15,090 nt of DNA, from positions 1-15,090 of the forward strand of contig JAAETV010000611.1 of the NCBI GenBank assembly GCA_024227975.1, read 5' to 3'. This document shows positions 1 to 7,426 of this stretch, piece by piece (position 1 is the first letter of the stretch; each line of letters begins with the position of its first letter). Below the pieces are notes generated by a model, which saw nothing but the letters and a program-made list of their open reading frames with translations, was not told the origin of the DNA and did not search any database. Made by a program: the position numbers and the translations under genes. The stretch comes from Actinomycetes bacterium (GTDB lineage: Bacteria; Actinomycetota; Acidimicrobiia; Acidimicrobiales; SZUA-35).

Positions 1-1
1 G

Positions 2-1000
2 ATACGCCGCCAGTTCCACCATGTCGTCGATCTGACACCAACGATCCTGGAAGCCGCCGGCGTCGATCAGCCAGAGGTGTTCCGTGGTCGACAACAGCTC
101 CCGGTGGCGGGGACATCGATGACCTATAGCTTCGATTCGGCTGACGCCCCGTCGGCCACGCAGGCCCAATACTTCGAGATGTTCGGTCATCGTGGTATCT
201 GGGCCGATGGGTGGAAGGCGGTGACCTGGCACCGGCGGGGCAAGCCGTTCGATGAGGACACCTGGGAGCTGTACCACCTGGATGATGACTTCTCCGAGTG
301 CAACAACCTGGCTGAAGGCCACCCCGAGAAGCTGGCGGAATTGATCGAGTTGTGGTGGAGCGAGGCCGAGCGCCACGGGGTCCTCCCCCTCGACGATGAC
401 GTCAGAGGGATCGTGTTTCGTGACCGGCGAGCCGGCACACCCCATTCGGGGACGACCTATCGGTACCTGCCTCCCATAGCGCGGATGCCATCGGACTCCG
501 CACCTGCGATCGGGGGTCGGAGCTGGGCCATGACGGCCACCGTCGACCCCAACCCAGAGGGGGGTGACGGGGTGCTTGCGGCCTGGGGCACCGCCAACAC
601 TGGCTTCAGCTGGTATCTGCACAATGATGAGCTCGTGTTCGACTACAACCTGTTCGGCACCCACCATGTCGCTCGTTGCCCGGTGTCTCAGCCCGCCAGC
701 GGATCGGTGACACCGATGGTTCGTCTCGACCGAAACGAAGGAGGGGCCCTCATCACGGTCAGCTACGACGGTTCGGCCGAGGCAACGGTGCAGATCCCGT
801 TCGTGTTGCGCATGATCGGGATGTCAGGCTTCGACATCGGTCGTGATGCCGGCTCGCAGGTCGGCCTTGACTACGAGGGTCCGTACCCCTTCGATGGGAC
901 ATACCACAGCCTGGACGTCGAGATCACCGATGATCTCACGGTTGAGGAGATCTTCCGTCAGGACCAGGAGCGGATCCGACAAGAGATGGCTCAGCAGTAG
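2..1000 (+). CDS. Sulfatase (arylsulfatase family), C-terminal part, 5' truncated by window edge
   Basis: The reading frame is already open at base 2 and runs to TAG at 998-1000, so the gene begins outside the window. The first visible residues (HHVVDLTPTILEAAGV) match the conserved stretch near the end of the catalytic alkaline-phosphatase-like fold of arylsulfatases. Next comes an RGRQQLPVAGTSM segment, then YFEMFGHRGIWADGWKAVTW, and an ELYHLDDDFSECNNLA block typical of type I sulfatases. The C-terminal domain (DIGRDAG, then a beta-rich end) is the usual accessory domain of this group. The formylglycine motif (C/S-x-P-x-R) and most metal ligands lie upstream and cannot be judged. Members hydrolyse sulfate esters, and the substrate cannot be told from this part. 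An internal ATG at 77 is not the start, because homology continues upstream of it. The family call is confident. Confidence 0.9.
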   Translation: MRRQFHHVVDLTPTILEAAGVDQPEVFRGRQQLPVAGTSMTYSFDSADAPSATQAQYFEMFGHRGIWADGWKAVTWHRRGKPFDEDTWELYHLDDDFSECNNLAEGHPEKLAELIELWWSEAERHGVLPLDDDVRGIVFRDRRAGTPHSGTTYRYLPPIARMPSDSAPAIGGRSWAMTATVDPNPEGGDGVLAAWGTANTGFSWYLHNDELVFDYNLFGTHHVARCPVSQPASGSVTPMVRLDRNEGGALITVSYDGSAEATVQIPFVLRMIGMSGFDIGRDAGSQVGLDYEGPYPFDGTYHSLDVEITDDLTVEEIFRQDQERIRQEMAQQ

Positions 1001-1053
1001 CCAGATATTGCTCCACCGACAGGCCGTGGCACCAATTCACTAACCTCCACAGG

Positions 1054-1467
1054 ATGGGACCTGTCGAGATGAAGGAACTGATTCGTCACATCATGGAGGA
1101 TGGCTTCAACCGGGCTGACATGGATGTTGTCTATGACTCATTCGTCGAGGACTATGTGCGGCATGGGTTCGGAGTGCCGAGTATGGGCTCGCTGGCTGAA
1201 CATGTCGAAGACCTGAAGTCTCGTCATGAAGCCTTCGACGGGGCTCGGTTCGAGATCCATCAGATGGTGGCCGAGGGCGACACAGTCGCTGTTCACTACA
1301 CGTTTCATGGGGTCCACACCGGTGAGTTCGCCGGGATCGCTCCTACGGGTCGCACGGTGTCACGGCCCTCATCGGCCTTCTTCACAATCGCCGACGGCAA
1401 GGTGCGTGAAGGGACCATCGTCTCCGACGGGGGCGGCCTGCTGGCGCAGCTGACCGACCCGGCCTGA
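1054..1467 (+). CDS. SnoaL-like / NTF2-fold ester cyclase-type protein
   Basis: This 137-aa protein has the size and pattern of SnoaL-like proteins, which form small alpha+beta cones. An N-terminal helix pair (about residues 5-60) is followed by beta strands. The motif GDTVAVHYTFHGVHTG (residues 75-90) and then FAGIAPTGRTV (92-102) is the family signature. Related proteins include polyketide cyclases, hydrolases and many without known substrate, so no reaction is assigned. The ATG at 1054 has AGG directly before it but no well-spaced ribosome site. ATG 1069 (MKELI) is an equally plausible start and would drop five residues. It lies 53 bp after the sulfatase stop and may be co-transcribed with it. 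Base use matches the neighbours. Confidence 0.8.
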   Translation: MGPVEMKELIRHIMEDGFNRADMDVVYDSFVEDYVRHGFGVPSMGSLAEHVEDLKSRHEAFDGARFEIHQMVAEGDTVAVHYTFHGVHTGEFAGIAPTGRTVSRPSSAFFTIADGKVREGTIVSDGGGLLAQLTDPA

Positions 1468-1488
1468 TCTGATGCCGGCTTCGACGGG

Positions 1489-2246
1489 GTGGTGGTGATG
1501 GAGTCGGCGGCCGAGGCTCTGCTGGCTATCGGCAATGGTGAACGAGACCGGGCTCTCTCCCTGGTTGAGGCAGGGTCGGTCGAGACGGGGTCGGTCGAGA
1601 TGGGGTCGGTCGAGGCCGAAGGGGCTGGGGATCGGGGGTCTGACCGGGGTGAAGCCGGGGGCGCGTTGGCAGCTGCCCTGGCTCGATTCCTACGCTCATA
1701 CTCCGGTCGTGGTGATGATGATGCGGGTCCGGCCGGGGTCTGTGTCGAGCCGTCGGCCTTCGAAGCCTTCATCGACAATGGTGACAATCCGAACCTGTAT
1801 GCCTCAACCATCGATGCCCTCGCCACGCGTCACGCTGAACTGGCACCCAGAACAGTGCTCGATATCGGCTGTGGTGATGGTCGGGTCACGGCGGGGGCTA
1901 TGGCGGCCGGCCCCCATGATGTGGGGCCTGGCGGGGCACCGATCGTCGATCTCGTCGAGCCATCAGAGGTACTGCTTGAAGCCGCAATGCACAGGCTGGC
2001 GACCGCTGGCATCACGAGGAAGGCGTCCGCCAGTACTTGGATCATCCGAACGTGATCGATGGGTTTCTACTCCCCGTTCTGGTTGGCCAGTTCGATCCCA
2101 CCCAACCCCGACACACCTTCGAGCAACCAGTCGACACCTGGTGCCAGCAACTCTCAGATGCCGGCTGGAGCCAGATCACCAGCCGCCCCGTCGCCTCCTA
2201 CTGGTGGGCGACCGCTCACCTCATCGAGGCTGTCGGTGCTACCTGA
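1489..2246 (+). pseudogene. Class I SAM-dependent methyltransferase, disrupted by internal deletion and frame change
   Basis: The first part (from the GTG/ATG cluster 1489-1500, frame 1) encodes the SAM-binding motif VLDIGCGDGRVTAG followed by the motif II region DLVEPSEVLLEAA. It then runs into unrelated residues and a stop at 2053-2055. The end of a methyltransferase of the same kind continues in frame 3 from about 1998 to TGA 2244-2246: EEGVRQYLDHPNVIDGF, then LPVLVGQFDPTQPRHTFEQ, and finally YWWATAHLIEAVG. The middle of the catalytic fold (motifs III-IV and beyond, probably 60-100 residues) is missing. This fits a deletion with a frame change near 2000-2015. Neither half would make an enzyme alone. 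The N-terminal region also carries a tandem GSVE repeat. A sequencing error alone would not explain the missing residues. Confidence 0.75.
1573..1617 (+). repeat. Three tandem 15-bp repeats encoding GSVE[T/M/A]
   Basis: Three head-to-tail 15-base units (1573-1587, 1588-1602, 1603-1617) share gggtcggtcgag and differ only in the last three or four bases. In the methyltransferase frame they encode GSVET, GSVEM and GSVEA, preceded by a partial copy (LVEA). The unit length is a multiple of three, so gain or loss of copies keeps the frame. It probably arose by replication slippage and sits in a linker before the SAM-binding domain. Confidence 0.85.
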
Positions 2247-2309
2247 GGTGAACCGGAGCCTTGGGTGTGAGAATGAGCCAGGGCGAAGGGAAGCGGTACG
2301 GTTGGGGCC

Positions 2310-2756
2310 GTGATGTACAGCCACACCCAATCGACGCTCAATGTCATCGTCGGTTTCGTCGTCTTGGTACTGGTGTTCTTGGTCGCCATGCTCGGCGATG
2401 AGACGACGACGGCGGGGGCGTTCGGGCTCGGTGCCTTCCTGGTGGTTGTGGGACTGCTACTGGCCAACTTCAGCCGATTGTCGGTCTCGATCGAAGGGGA
2501 CACGATCCATCTCCGGTTCGGTCGAGGTTGGCCCCACAAGGAGATCGCCCTGGCCGATGTCGCCACCGCCGATATTGTGCGAAACAAGTGGTGGTTCGGA
2601 TTCGGGATCCGCTACACACCACACGGTTGGCTCTACAACGTGTGGGGTCTCGATGCCGTCCAGCTCGATTTCACCTCGGGCAAGTCGTTTCGGATCGGTA
2701 CCGATGAACCGGACGAATTGATGGCCGCCATCAAAGCTTCACTCCCCTCTCGCTGA
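2310..2756 (+). CDS. Small membrane protein: two TM helices plus PH-like C-terminal domain
   Basis: The 148-aa product has two hydrophobic helices (about residues 11-28 and 36-53). A beta-rich cytoplasmic part follows: LSVSIEGDTIHLRFGRGW (57-74), then IALADVATADIVRNKWW, then GWLYNVWGLDAVQLDFTSGKSFRIGTDEPDEL (106-137). The pattern 'W...G..AV.L....G..F.IGTD.P..L' is typical of bacterial PH-like domains (YdbS/YdbT-type and related uncharacterised families). Function is unknown. The start is GTG 2310 or, equally likely, ATG 2313; a purine-rich stretch (gggcgaagggaag, 2281-2293) is too far upstream to decide. Its neighbours on both sides are gene remnants, so context says little about its role. 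Confidence 0.75.
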   Translation: MMYSHTQSTLNVIVGFVVLVLVFLVAMLGDETTTAGAFGLGAFLVVVGLLLANFSRLSVSIEGDTIHLRFGRGWPHKEIALADVATADIVRNKWWFGFGIRYTPHGWLYNVWGLDAVQLDFTSGKSFRIGTDEPDELMAAIKASLPSR

Positions 2757-2791
2757 GGGCGGGAGGCCGGCTCGGCTCCAAGGCGGTCCGC

Positions 2792-4060
2792 TCAGGAATG
2801 ACGAGGGGCAATGACCAGCGACCCCTCCACCATCGGCACAGTCACTTCTAGGCCCCTGTTGGCTTCCGGCTCGACGGCGGCCCCGTCGCCCCCGGGCTCG
2901 CTGCTTCGGCTGTGGCCAGGAAGGCGTTGTACTGGCCCCGAGGATGTTCCTCGTCGAGACCCATTCCCCACGTGAATTCACCCTCAGCTGGGCCCCAGGT
3001 CGGCTCGCCAGCCTCCCTTCTAGCTCACTCAACCCCCACTCCCGGGCCAGGACAGGGGCGGCCCCCCAGCCCCGACTGGCCGGCAGGGGCAATGGGAGCT
3101 GGCCGCCGAGCCCGGTATCGGCGCAGGCGGCGGCAAACAGACGACGGGCATCATCTGGCTCCTGGGAGGCGGCGTAGAACGATGTGGTGAGAGCCGAGCG
3201 GATGGGCAGCCGATGGTGTACGTCCATGTTTGGGTCGTAGTACAGCGTTGCCGACGATGGATCACCGTCGGTCTCCAGGTCGAGATAGTGCTGGCGGGCA
3301 TAGGCCCACCAGGGCCGAAACGCCTACTCATGCAAGTCGGTTCCGTGTCGGTTGTCGTGCAGCCTCAGACCGAGGCCCGCTCCAGCCCGTCAAAACGGCC
3401 AGATCTTGGTGTTCTCTCAATGGCACCCGATGGGGACAGCCAGCCACTGACGTTACAGGTGCTCGGCAATGCCAGTGTGGGTCCGGTCCAGGTGAGGGCG
3501 TTGTCACCGTCGCTGATCATCTCGAACGGCTCGTTCCACCGGTCATCGCTGCTGACCATCGAGCGGATGCCCGAGAGGACCAGGAAGAAGCCCTTGTAGA
3601 AGAGCATCCCGTCGGCGGCGACGGGGTCCATCTGTACGCCCCACGGTTCGATGTCATTTGCCGTCCAGCCTGGAGCGTCGTAGTCACCCCACAATTTGGC
3701 CGGTATCAGGGCCCGATGGCGATCGGGACATGAGGCCCGGTCGGGGTCGTGGCCGAACTGGGTCAGCCAATCAGCGGCCGACCACCAGCGCGTGTGCGCT
3801 CGATCAGCCGGTCGAGGATGGCGACATAGGGTTCGGTCCAGGCCGGAGTTGGCTGCGCCATCAAGCCCATGGCGTATGAAGAATCGTTGAGATCGAAGCG
3901 ATGCCAGCTGGCCATCGGTTCATCTGAGCGGTCATCCCAATGAGGGTGAGGTTGACCGCTACGACTCCAGTCGTCCGGGGTGTTGGCCTTTCGGTTGAGG
4001 TACCGCAGCCAGCCGGGGCGAAAGCGGGCCGGGGCTGGTGGCTGCCTGAGGATACGCCAT
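2792..4060 (-). pseudogene. Decayed linalool dehydratase/isomerase-family gene (multiple stops and frameshifts)
   Basis: Reading the - strand across frames recovers a near full-length protein of about 420 codons. In order: GWLRYLNRKANTPDDW; DLNDSSYAMGLMAQPTPAW; KLWGDYDAPGW, then DPVAADGMLFYKGFFLVLSG; ENTKIWPF; GLGLRLHDNRHGTDLH; LYYDPNMDVHHRLPIRSAL; LAREWGLSELEGRLA; FTWGMGLDEEHPRGQYNAF. The order and spacing of W-GD, the MYKG-like block, CE/EN and HGTD agree with my recall of linalool dehydratase-isomerase and its uncharacterised actinobacterial relatives. In-frame stops lie at 3453-3455, 3417-3419, 3390-3392 and 3324-3326. Frame changes are needed near 4030, 3789, 3484, 2995 and 2885. ATG at 4060 is the likely old start, and the last segment ends at TGA 2792-2794. 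It cannot make a functional protein. Confidence 0.75.
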
Positions 4061-4161
4061 GATCTGGGACTATAGACCCCGGCCGTTGAGCTGACTTCGA
4101 GTACCGGAAGCTAGGGGGAGGCTCAACCAAGCGATTGGTCGAGGGTGCCGTCTAGTCTCGG

Positions 4162-4866
4162 ATGGCGATGACGAACCTCAACTATTTCCTGTGGGACCAG
4201 ACCGGACCGATTGCCACCATCACCTTCAATCGACCGGAGAAGCGAAACGGTCTCGACCCACTGGTCATGTTGGAGTTCGAGTCGCTGGTTCACCGAGCTC
4301 GCGAGGCTGGTGACGTCAAGATCCTGATCGTCACCGGAACGGGCTCTGCCTTCTGTGCTGGCGCTGATCTGACTCTCGCCCGCGACGCCGTCGACGATGA
4401 AGAGCGAGCCCGCATCCAGCAGGACATGAACCGGGTACCGCGGATCATCGGTCGGGTCTTCGACGCCATGGTTCACATGGACATCATCTCCATCGCCGCC
4501 ATCAACGGCTATGCCGTCGGCGGTGGGTGGTCGATCGCTACTGGCTTCGACCATGTGATCGCGGTCGAGGGGGCCCAGTTCTGGCTGCCTGAGGTCGAGA
4601 TCGGCATGCCGTTCCGAGGATTGGCCAATATCAATCTGACCCAGCGTTTGGGTCCGGTGCTGGCCAAGGAGGCCATGATCTTGTGCCGACGTTTCAGTGC
4701 TGAGGAACTGCTCCAGTATCGGGTCATCAACCAGGTCTGTGCCCCGGGGGAACTGGAAGCCGAGACGAACCGGGTGGCCTCCGCCTACCTGGCTATGCCG
4801 TGGCGAGCGGCCATCAACACCCGCCGAGACATCAATGCGGCGGTCTACGGCCCCCAATATTATTGA
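4162..4866 (+). CDS. Enoyl-CoA hydratase/isomerase (crotonase) family protein with an atypical active site
   Basis: This 234-aa crotonase-fold protein has the N-terminal ITFNRPEKRNGLD block, the first oxyanion-hole motif FCAGADL (residues 64-70) and the second one, GYAVGGGW (116-123). Aligned to rat mitochondrial enoyl-CoA hydratase, the acid Glu164 is kept as Glu144 in LPEVEIG. The position of Glu144 (GGGCELA in classical enzymes) is Ser124 here (GGGWSIA). The glycine-rich loop PGAGGTQRL is replaced by FRGLANINLTQRL. The fold and CoA binding are therefore well supported, but simple hydratase activity is not. Isomerase, hydrolase or another crotonase reaction is possible. It is about 20-25 residues short at the C-terminus compared with usual members. 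ATG 4162 is used; ATG 4168 is an alternative, and neither has a clear ribosome site. Confidence 0.88.
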   Translation: MAMTNLNYFLWDQTGPIATITFNRPEKRNGLDPLVMLEFESLVHRAREAGDVKILIVTGTGSAFCAGADLTLARDAVDDEERARIQQDMNRVPRIIGRVFDAMVHMDIISIAAINGYAVGGGWSIATGFDHVIAVEGAQFWLPEVEIGMPFRGLANINLTQRLGPVLAKEAMILCRRFSAEELLQYRVINQVCAPGELEAETNRVASAYLAMPWRAAINTRRDINAAVYGPQYY

Positions 4867-5038
4867 TTCGATGTTCAATAGAGGGTGGTGACCGGTTGGT
4901 TCTGGGTGCCGACGAGCCTCCTGGCGCCGTCTGCTTGAACGAGTGAGCCATAGCTGCAAGAATCCCCGGAAGAAGGTTTGCCTATGTAGGCAAACCTTCC
5001 CCCCTTCGGGTGACGTTGCCATAGCAGAGGAGGCGGAG
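4867..5038. other. Intergenic leader region before small ORFs
   Basis: This stretch of about 170 bp after the crotonase gene holds only the inverted repeat at 4972-4999 and the ribosome site at 5027-5033. No other coding signal is seen. The 5183-5318 segment further on is also without recognisable content. Confidence 0.5.
4972..4999. promoter_or_regulatory. Perfect 12-bp inverted repeat with 4-base loop (operator or hairpin)
   Basis: The arms gaaggtttgcct (4972-4983) and aggcaaaccttc (4988-4999) are exact reverse complements around ATGT. Counting the central A-T pair, the dyad is 13 bp per arm with a 2-base centre. It lies 105 bp after the crotonase stop and 39 bp before a well-supported start codon (5039). 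It is followed by C-rich sequence, not a T-run, so it does not look like a standard intrinsic terminator. A dyad this long could be a repressor operator, including the type bound by metal-responsive regulators, or an RNA stem in the 5' leader. The sequence does not decide between these. Confidence 0.6.
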
Positions 5039-5182
5039 ATGGCAGTCCCAATCCAGATCACCCACCCCACGCTCGAAGAGCGGATCGCAGACCTCGACGC
5101 GACGCTGAAGCGGCTCAGGTCAGCCGGTCGGCGCGGGGCGCCGCCTGTTCCTCCCAGTCGATTCGCAATAGGCAAGCGATAA
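5039..5182 (+). CDS. Small ORF, 47 aa, hypothetical, strong ribosome site
   Basis: ATG 5039 is preceded by GAGGAGG (5027-5033) with a 5-base spacer, the best Shine-Dalgarno sequence in this half of the window. The product begins MAVPIQITHPTLEERIADL. Residues 9-25 form a probable amphipathic or coiled-coil helix (TLEERIADLDATLKRLR), followed by a basic, proline-rich tail (GRRGAPPVPPSRFAIGKR). I do not recognise a family. A longer in-frame reading from 4943 would run through the inverted repeat and lacks a ribosome site, so the shorter start is preferred. It sits between the dyad and the leader ORF of the REC-EAL gene and may be part of the same transcript. Confidence 0.5.
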   Translation: MAVPIQITHPTLEERIADLDATLKRLRSAGRRGAPPVPPSRFAIGKR

Positions 5183-5318
5183 GTTCGCACCCAGCGGCTG
5201 GTTCCCCCTCCCCGGTACGGGTCAGGATTTCGACGAAGGTCACAGCCTTCCTGGCAATAGGCTCAGGTCCGTCACTTCGACGACCGATGAAGATGGTGTC
5301 GTTGCCGGGAGGTCAGTT

Positions 5319-5405
5319 GTGAAGGGAAGCATCTTCTACGTTTTCGAAGACAGCGCTGTCTCTAGCCCAGGTGGAGAGATTGTCGGCTTCGACGATGTGA
5401 CGTGA
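5319..5405 (+). CDS. Candidate 28-aa leader ORF translationally coupled to the REC-EAL gene
   Basis: GTG 5319 has GGGAGG at 5307-5312 with a 6-base spacer. The ORF (MKGSIFYVFEDSAVSSPGGE and eight more residues) ends at TGA 5403-5405, which overlaps the GTG start (5402-5404) of the response regulator in a GTGA junction. The downstream GTG has no ribosome site of its own, so translation of this small ORF could deliver ribosomes to it. The frame is open back to 5172 but has no start codon before 5319. No family is recognised. It could be a true small protein, a leader peptide, or a chance ORF that happens to overlap. Confidence 0.45.
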   Translation: MKGSIFYVFEDSAVSSPGGEIVGFDDVT

Positions 5406-6556
5406 GCCCGACGGGGTGGCCTGTCGTGTTGCTGGTCGACGATGAGCCGGAATTGACCGAAGGGCTACGGCTGGCCCTTCGACGAGAACCGATTCAGATC
5501 GTCACCGCCAACTCTCCTCGCCAGGGCTTGGAGATCCTACGGGCGACGGCCGTCGACGTGGTCGTAGCAGACGAGACAACCCCTCAGGTGTCGGGGGCTT
5601 CCTTCCTGACCAGGGTACGGGCCGAGTTTCCCGATGTTGTAGGCATCGTCCTCGCTAGTCAGGCCTCGATGGAGGCCGCCATCATGGCCATCGACGACGC
5701 TCAAGTCTTCCATTTTCTGACCAAGCCGTGCCTTCCAGCCGATCTGATGGCAACGATCACCAAAGCCCTGGTGGCAAAGGAGGACCAACGTGGGCCGAAT
5801 CGTCGAAGTCGAGTGGAGCGACGAAGAGCGGACGCCGCTCTCGACCAGGCCTTCGGCGCCGCCCTGGCCGAAGCCACCATGGTCTACCAGCCGATTGTCT
5901 CCGCCAGTGACCGAGCACTGTTCGGCTTCGAGGCGTTGGTCAGAGTCAATAGCCGAGAGCTGCCCACCCCACAGGAGCTATTGAGGGCAGCTACGGCCCT
6001 CAACCGGCGCTTCGACCTCGATCGAGCCGTCCGCTCCCTGGTTGCCAATGATCTGCAACGGGCTCCCGAGGCAGTCCCTGTCTTCGTGAACCTGCTGCCC
6101 GAATCACTGGGCGACGAACGGCTCCTTCGCCCCGATGATCCGCTGCGGCCTCACGCCAAGCGGATTGTCCTCGAGATAACCGAGCGGGCTCCGCTCGACG
6201 TCATCGATGACGTCGGTTCCAAGCTCGATCACCTGCGGGCCATCGGCTATCAGCTGGCGCTCGATGATCTGGGAGCTGGCTATTCCGGCCTGACCAGTTT
6301 GGCCACCATGCAGCCTGAGATCGTGAAGTTCGATCGTGAGCTGATCAGTGGGATCCACCGATCGACGACGAAGACCAAGCTCGTGTCGGCCATGGTCGTG
6401 GTGTGTCAGGACCTCGGCGCCCTCACCCTGGCCGAGGGAATCGAGACCGAGGAAGAGCTTGCTCATCTCCATGACCTCGGTTGCGACCTCGTCCAGGGGT
6501 ACATCATCGCCAGGCCCGATGCTTCGTTCTCGGCCTTCGGCCACAAGCAAGGATGA
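5402..6556 (+). CDS. Response regulator REC-EAL, predicted c-di-GMP phosphodiesterase
   Basis: The 384-aa protein joins an N-terminal receiver domain (about residues 7-125) to an EAL domain (about 155-378). The receiver keeps the acidic pocket DDE (13-15), phospho-acceptor Asp57 (VVVADETTP) and Lys108 (FLTKPC). The switch Thr/Ser position reads VLAS (Ala85, Ser86). The EAL domain keeps every residue expected for catalysis: Glu177 in FEALVR, Asn230 in FVNL, Glu258 in EITE, Asp288-Asp289 in LALDDLGAGYS, Lys309 in VKFDREL, Glu345 in AEGIET and Gln365 in VQGYI. It should hydrolyse c-di-GMP to pGpG in the cytoplasm under control of phosphorylation. No histidine kinase gene is adjacent. The start is GTG 5402, the first start codon after an in-frame stop at 5363-5365. 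It has no ribosome site and overlaps the preceding small ORF. Confidence 0.9.
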   Translation: MSPTGWPVVLLVDDEPELTEGLRLALRREPIQIVTANSPRQGLEILRATAVDVVVADETTPQVSGASFLTRVRAEFPDVVGIVLASQASMEAAIMAIDDAQVFHFLTKPCLPADLMATITKALVAKEDQRGPNRRSRVERRRADAALDQAFGAALAEATMVYQPIVSASDRALFGFEALVRVNSRELPTPQELLRAATALNRRFDLDRAVRSLVANDLQRAPEAVPVFVNLLPESLGDERLLRPDDPLRPHAKRIVLEITERAPLDVIDDVGSKLDHLRAIGYQLALDDLGAGYSGLTSLATMQPEIVKFDRELISGIHRSTTKTKLVSAMVVVCQDLGALTLAEGIETEEELAHLHDLGCDLVQGYIIARPDASFSAFGHKQG

Positions 6557-6595
6557 GGGCATCCATCAGGGGGAGATGTCGCCGCACTCAGCGGT

Positions 6596-7399
6596 TCATC
6601 GGCGGAGGGCGCCTCGGCGGTCGGCCCGGGTGCGAATGATCTCGAGCTCCGCGGTCGTTGGCTCTGTCGTTGTCGGTATCTGATCGGGGACGATCAGATC
6701 GAAGCCGGTGTTTGCTACCACCTCGTCGACGGTCACTCCTCGATGTAGTGATTTCAGCCGCAGGTGCTTGGTGTCGTCGGTGAAGTCCATGACGCACAAG
6801 GGGGTGACACAGTACTTGGGGCCACCGCCCGGGAGACCAAGCCGGGTTCTGGCTTCAGGGTCGCCATCACCCCAGCCAAAGGCGCTGATGTAGTCGCAGC
6901 GCTCGACGAAGGTGCGGGCGGTGTGGGAGTTGAGCACGATGTAGTAGCGGCCCACATGGGTACTCAATGTCGGGGTCCCGACCGAGCCAGGGCCCCGGAA
7001 TCTGAGTCGGGTGTGGTCCTCGCCCACCCCGATCAGGTTGGTGTTGCCGTGAGGATCGACTTGGACGCCACCGATGAAGAAGACCCGACGGTCCCAATCC
7101 TTGACCCGGTCGAAGCGATGGCCGGTGTCGCTATAGGACTCGGCCCAGCGGACGACTCGGTGATCCCAGCTGAATTCTGGGGTGGGCAGCACGTCGAGAT
7201 GGGCCGCGTTCATGCGGGCCCCGATGAAGATCAGCTCCATGTTGGGGCCATGGGTGAAGTGAGCCAGGCGGACGGCGACCTCGGGTACCGGCATGGCCGC
7301 CCCGATCTGGAGGATTTCACCGTCATTGAGCTCGTTGGCCAAGAAGGCGGCCATGGTTTCGAGCCTGGTTGTTGGAGTTGTGGTCATGTCGGTGCTCAT
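6596..7399 (-). CDS. CoA-transferase family I, beta subunit (IpdB/GctB-like)
   Basis: This is the last gene of the six-gene operon (267 aa from ATG 7399; GTG 7402 is one codon upstream). It has the features of the B subunit of glutaconate/3-oxoacid CoA-transferases: GEILQIGAAMPVPEVAVRLA near the N-terminus, FFIGGVQVDPHGNTNL (about 107-122), the GPGSVGTP glycine loop, and LRLKSLHRGVTVDEV near the end. Classical transferases carry the catalytic glutamate just after the first beta strand (an IFE-x-G type site). Here the sequence is LIFIGARMNA, with no glutamate. As I recall it, the same loss is seen in IpdB, whose complex is a ring-cleaving hydrolase in steroid degradation. A hydrolase or lyase role on a CoA thioester is therefore as likely as CoA transfer. 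It forms a complex with the upstream gene, 24-27 bp away. Confidence 0.85.
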   Translation of the reverse strand: MSTDMTTTPTTRLETMAAFLANELNDGEILQIGAAMPVPEVAVRLAHFTHGPNMELIFIGARMNAAHLDVLPTPEFSWDHRVVRWAESYSDTGHRFDRVKDWDRRVFFIGGVQVDPHGNTNLIGVGEDHTRLRFRGPGSVGTPTLSTHVGRYYIVLNSHTARTFVERCDYISAFGWGDGDPEARTRLGLPGGGPKYCVTPLCVMDFTDDTKHLRLKSLHRGVTVDEVVANTGFDLIVPDQIPTTTEPTTAELEIIRTRADRRGALRR

Positions 7400-7426
7400 C
7401 ACAGATGCGTCTCGTGTTGCCTGGAA

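Noticed and set aside
2739..3694. Separate small - strand ORFs as individual genes
   Set aside because: Together they read as consecutive pieces of one decayed LDI-like gene, so they are not separate genes.
4943..5038. Longer start for the 47-aa ORF
   Set aside because: It would translate through the inverted repeat and has no ribosome site, while ATG 5039 has a very good one.
4123..5190. Long - strand ORF (355 codons) opposite the crotonase and small ORFs
   Set aside because: It is a shadow of the well-supported crotonase gene on the + strand; its protein shows no family motif.
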